Assembly: GCA_027019685.1 (NCBI GenBank)
Contig: JALUWH010000266.1
Span: 1-7,225 of the forward strand
Direction: 5' to 3'
DNA from: Ghiorsea sp.
GTDB taxonomy: Bacteria > Pseudomonadota > Zetaproteobacteria > Mariprofundales > Mariprofundaceae
Length of the DNA stretch: 7,225 bases
In this document: one piece after another, positions 7,039 through 7,225 of the stretch
How the letters are laid out: every line of letters starts with the position of its first letter
Numbering within the stretch: the first letter of the stretch is position 1
Position numbers and translations under genes: made by a program
The notes under the pieces: generated by a model
Databases searched by the model: none
What the model saw: the letters and a program-made list of their open reading frames with translations, nothing else
Told to the model about the DNA's origin: nothing

Positions 7039-7066
7039 GTTCATGGGTACGAGAAGTGAGGTGAAT

Positions 7067-7225
7067 ATGTCAGCAGTTCATACAACCGTATTTAAAAGTA
7101 ACAAAACACAGGCTGTTCGCTTGCCAAAAGCTGTGGCACTGCCTGAATCCATTACTAAGGTTGATATTGTCGCTATTGGTAATACACGCATTATTTCACC
7201 TGCTGGAGAATCTTGGGCACAATGG
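7067..7225 (+). CDS. vapB: VapB-type antitoxin (AbrB-like swapped-hairpin fold), 5' part; 3' end outside window
   Basis: The 53 codons present encode an N-terminal AbrB/SpoVT-like DNA-binding domain of the VapB/VagC kind. The block FKSNKTQAVRLPKAVALPES followed by VDIVAIGNTRIISP matches the family pattern of F..N..QA(V/I)RLP, then a hydrophobic strand and an I..P turn, and ends in a conserved-looking W. Such antitoxins bind and block a PIN-domain RNase (VapC) and repress their own promoter. The start at 7067 is supported by GAGGTG at 7058-7063. In-frame ATGs at 7037 and 7043 exist but lie at or before the predicted transcription start and have no SD. The gene is cut by the window edge, and a vapC toxin gene would be expected directly downstream. 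It is a separate unit from the ettA operon because a strong terminator intervenes. The family call is fairly sure; pairing with VapC is inference. Confidence 0.82.
   Translation, partial: MSAVHTTVFKSNKTQAVRLPKAVALPESITKVDIVAIGNTRIISPAGESWAQW

Noticed and set aside
7037..7066. Upstream in-frame ATGs (7037, 7043) as the vapB start
   Set aside because: They have no Shine-Dalgarno sequence and lie at or upstream of the likely transcription start; the ATG at 7067 has GAGGTG and gives a normal VapB N-terminus.
1..7225. CRISPR array, tRNA, rRNA or insertion sequence
   Set aside because: No regularly spaced repeats, no cloverleaf or rRNA-like segments, no transposase frame and no terminal inverted repeats were seen; nearly all DNA is accounted for by the genes listed.

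Overview
The window is a bacterial chromosomal segment with every recognisable gene on the + strand. It reads as a Gram-negative, proteobacterial housekeeping region. The evidence is a long-form PNPase, a XerD recombinase and a 555-residue EttA that aligns with the E. coli protein almost residue for residue, in moderately AT-rich DNA with good Shine-Dalgarno sites and strong intrinsic terminators. I cannot fix the genus. A marine or iron-oxidising lineage such as the Zetaproteobacteria is a guess, not something the sequence proves.

Layout. Positions 2-1477 hold the 3' two thirds of pnp (second RNase PH core, KH and S1 domains), closed by an intrinsic terminator at 1510-1540. The gap 1541-1690 carries a candidate promoter and, just before the next gene, a perfect AU-rich hairpin whose loop is the Shine-Dalgarno sequence. 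From 1691 to 6939 four genes run with gaps of 21, 32 and 45 bases and no terminator between them, so they are probably one operon. They encode a CPA1-type Na+(K+)/H+ antiporter, XerD, an uncharacterised protein with TPR-like repeats and two cyclic-nucleotide-binding-like domains, and the ribosome-gating ABC-F protein EttA. A 14-bp stem terminator at 6944-6978 closes the unit. After it comes a separate short promoter/operator region and the 5' end of a VapB-type antitoxin gene (7067 onward), cut by the window edge.

How the genes fit together. PNPase (RNA turnover) is a separate unit. The downstream operon mixes ion homeostasis, chromosome dimer resolution, a presumed nucleotide- or ligand-sensing protein and energy-dependent control of translation initiation. 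No single pathway links them. A loose common theme of energy status is possible, because EttA responds to ATP/ADP, the antiporter uses the proton gradient, and CNB domains sense small molecules, but this is inference. The most interesting items are the ribosome-binding-site hairpin before the antiporter, the TPR/dual-CNB protein with one intact and one degenerate ligand cassette and no recognisable output domain, the Arg-to-Lys change in the antiporter's conserved helix motif, and the palindrome overlapping the vapB promoter. I see no clear evidence of a wholly new defence or mobile system here.
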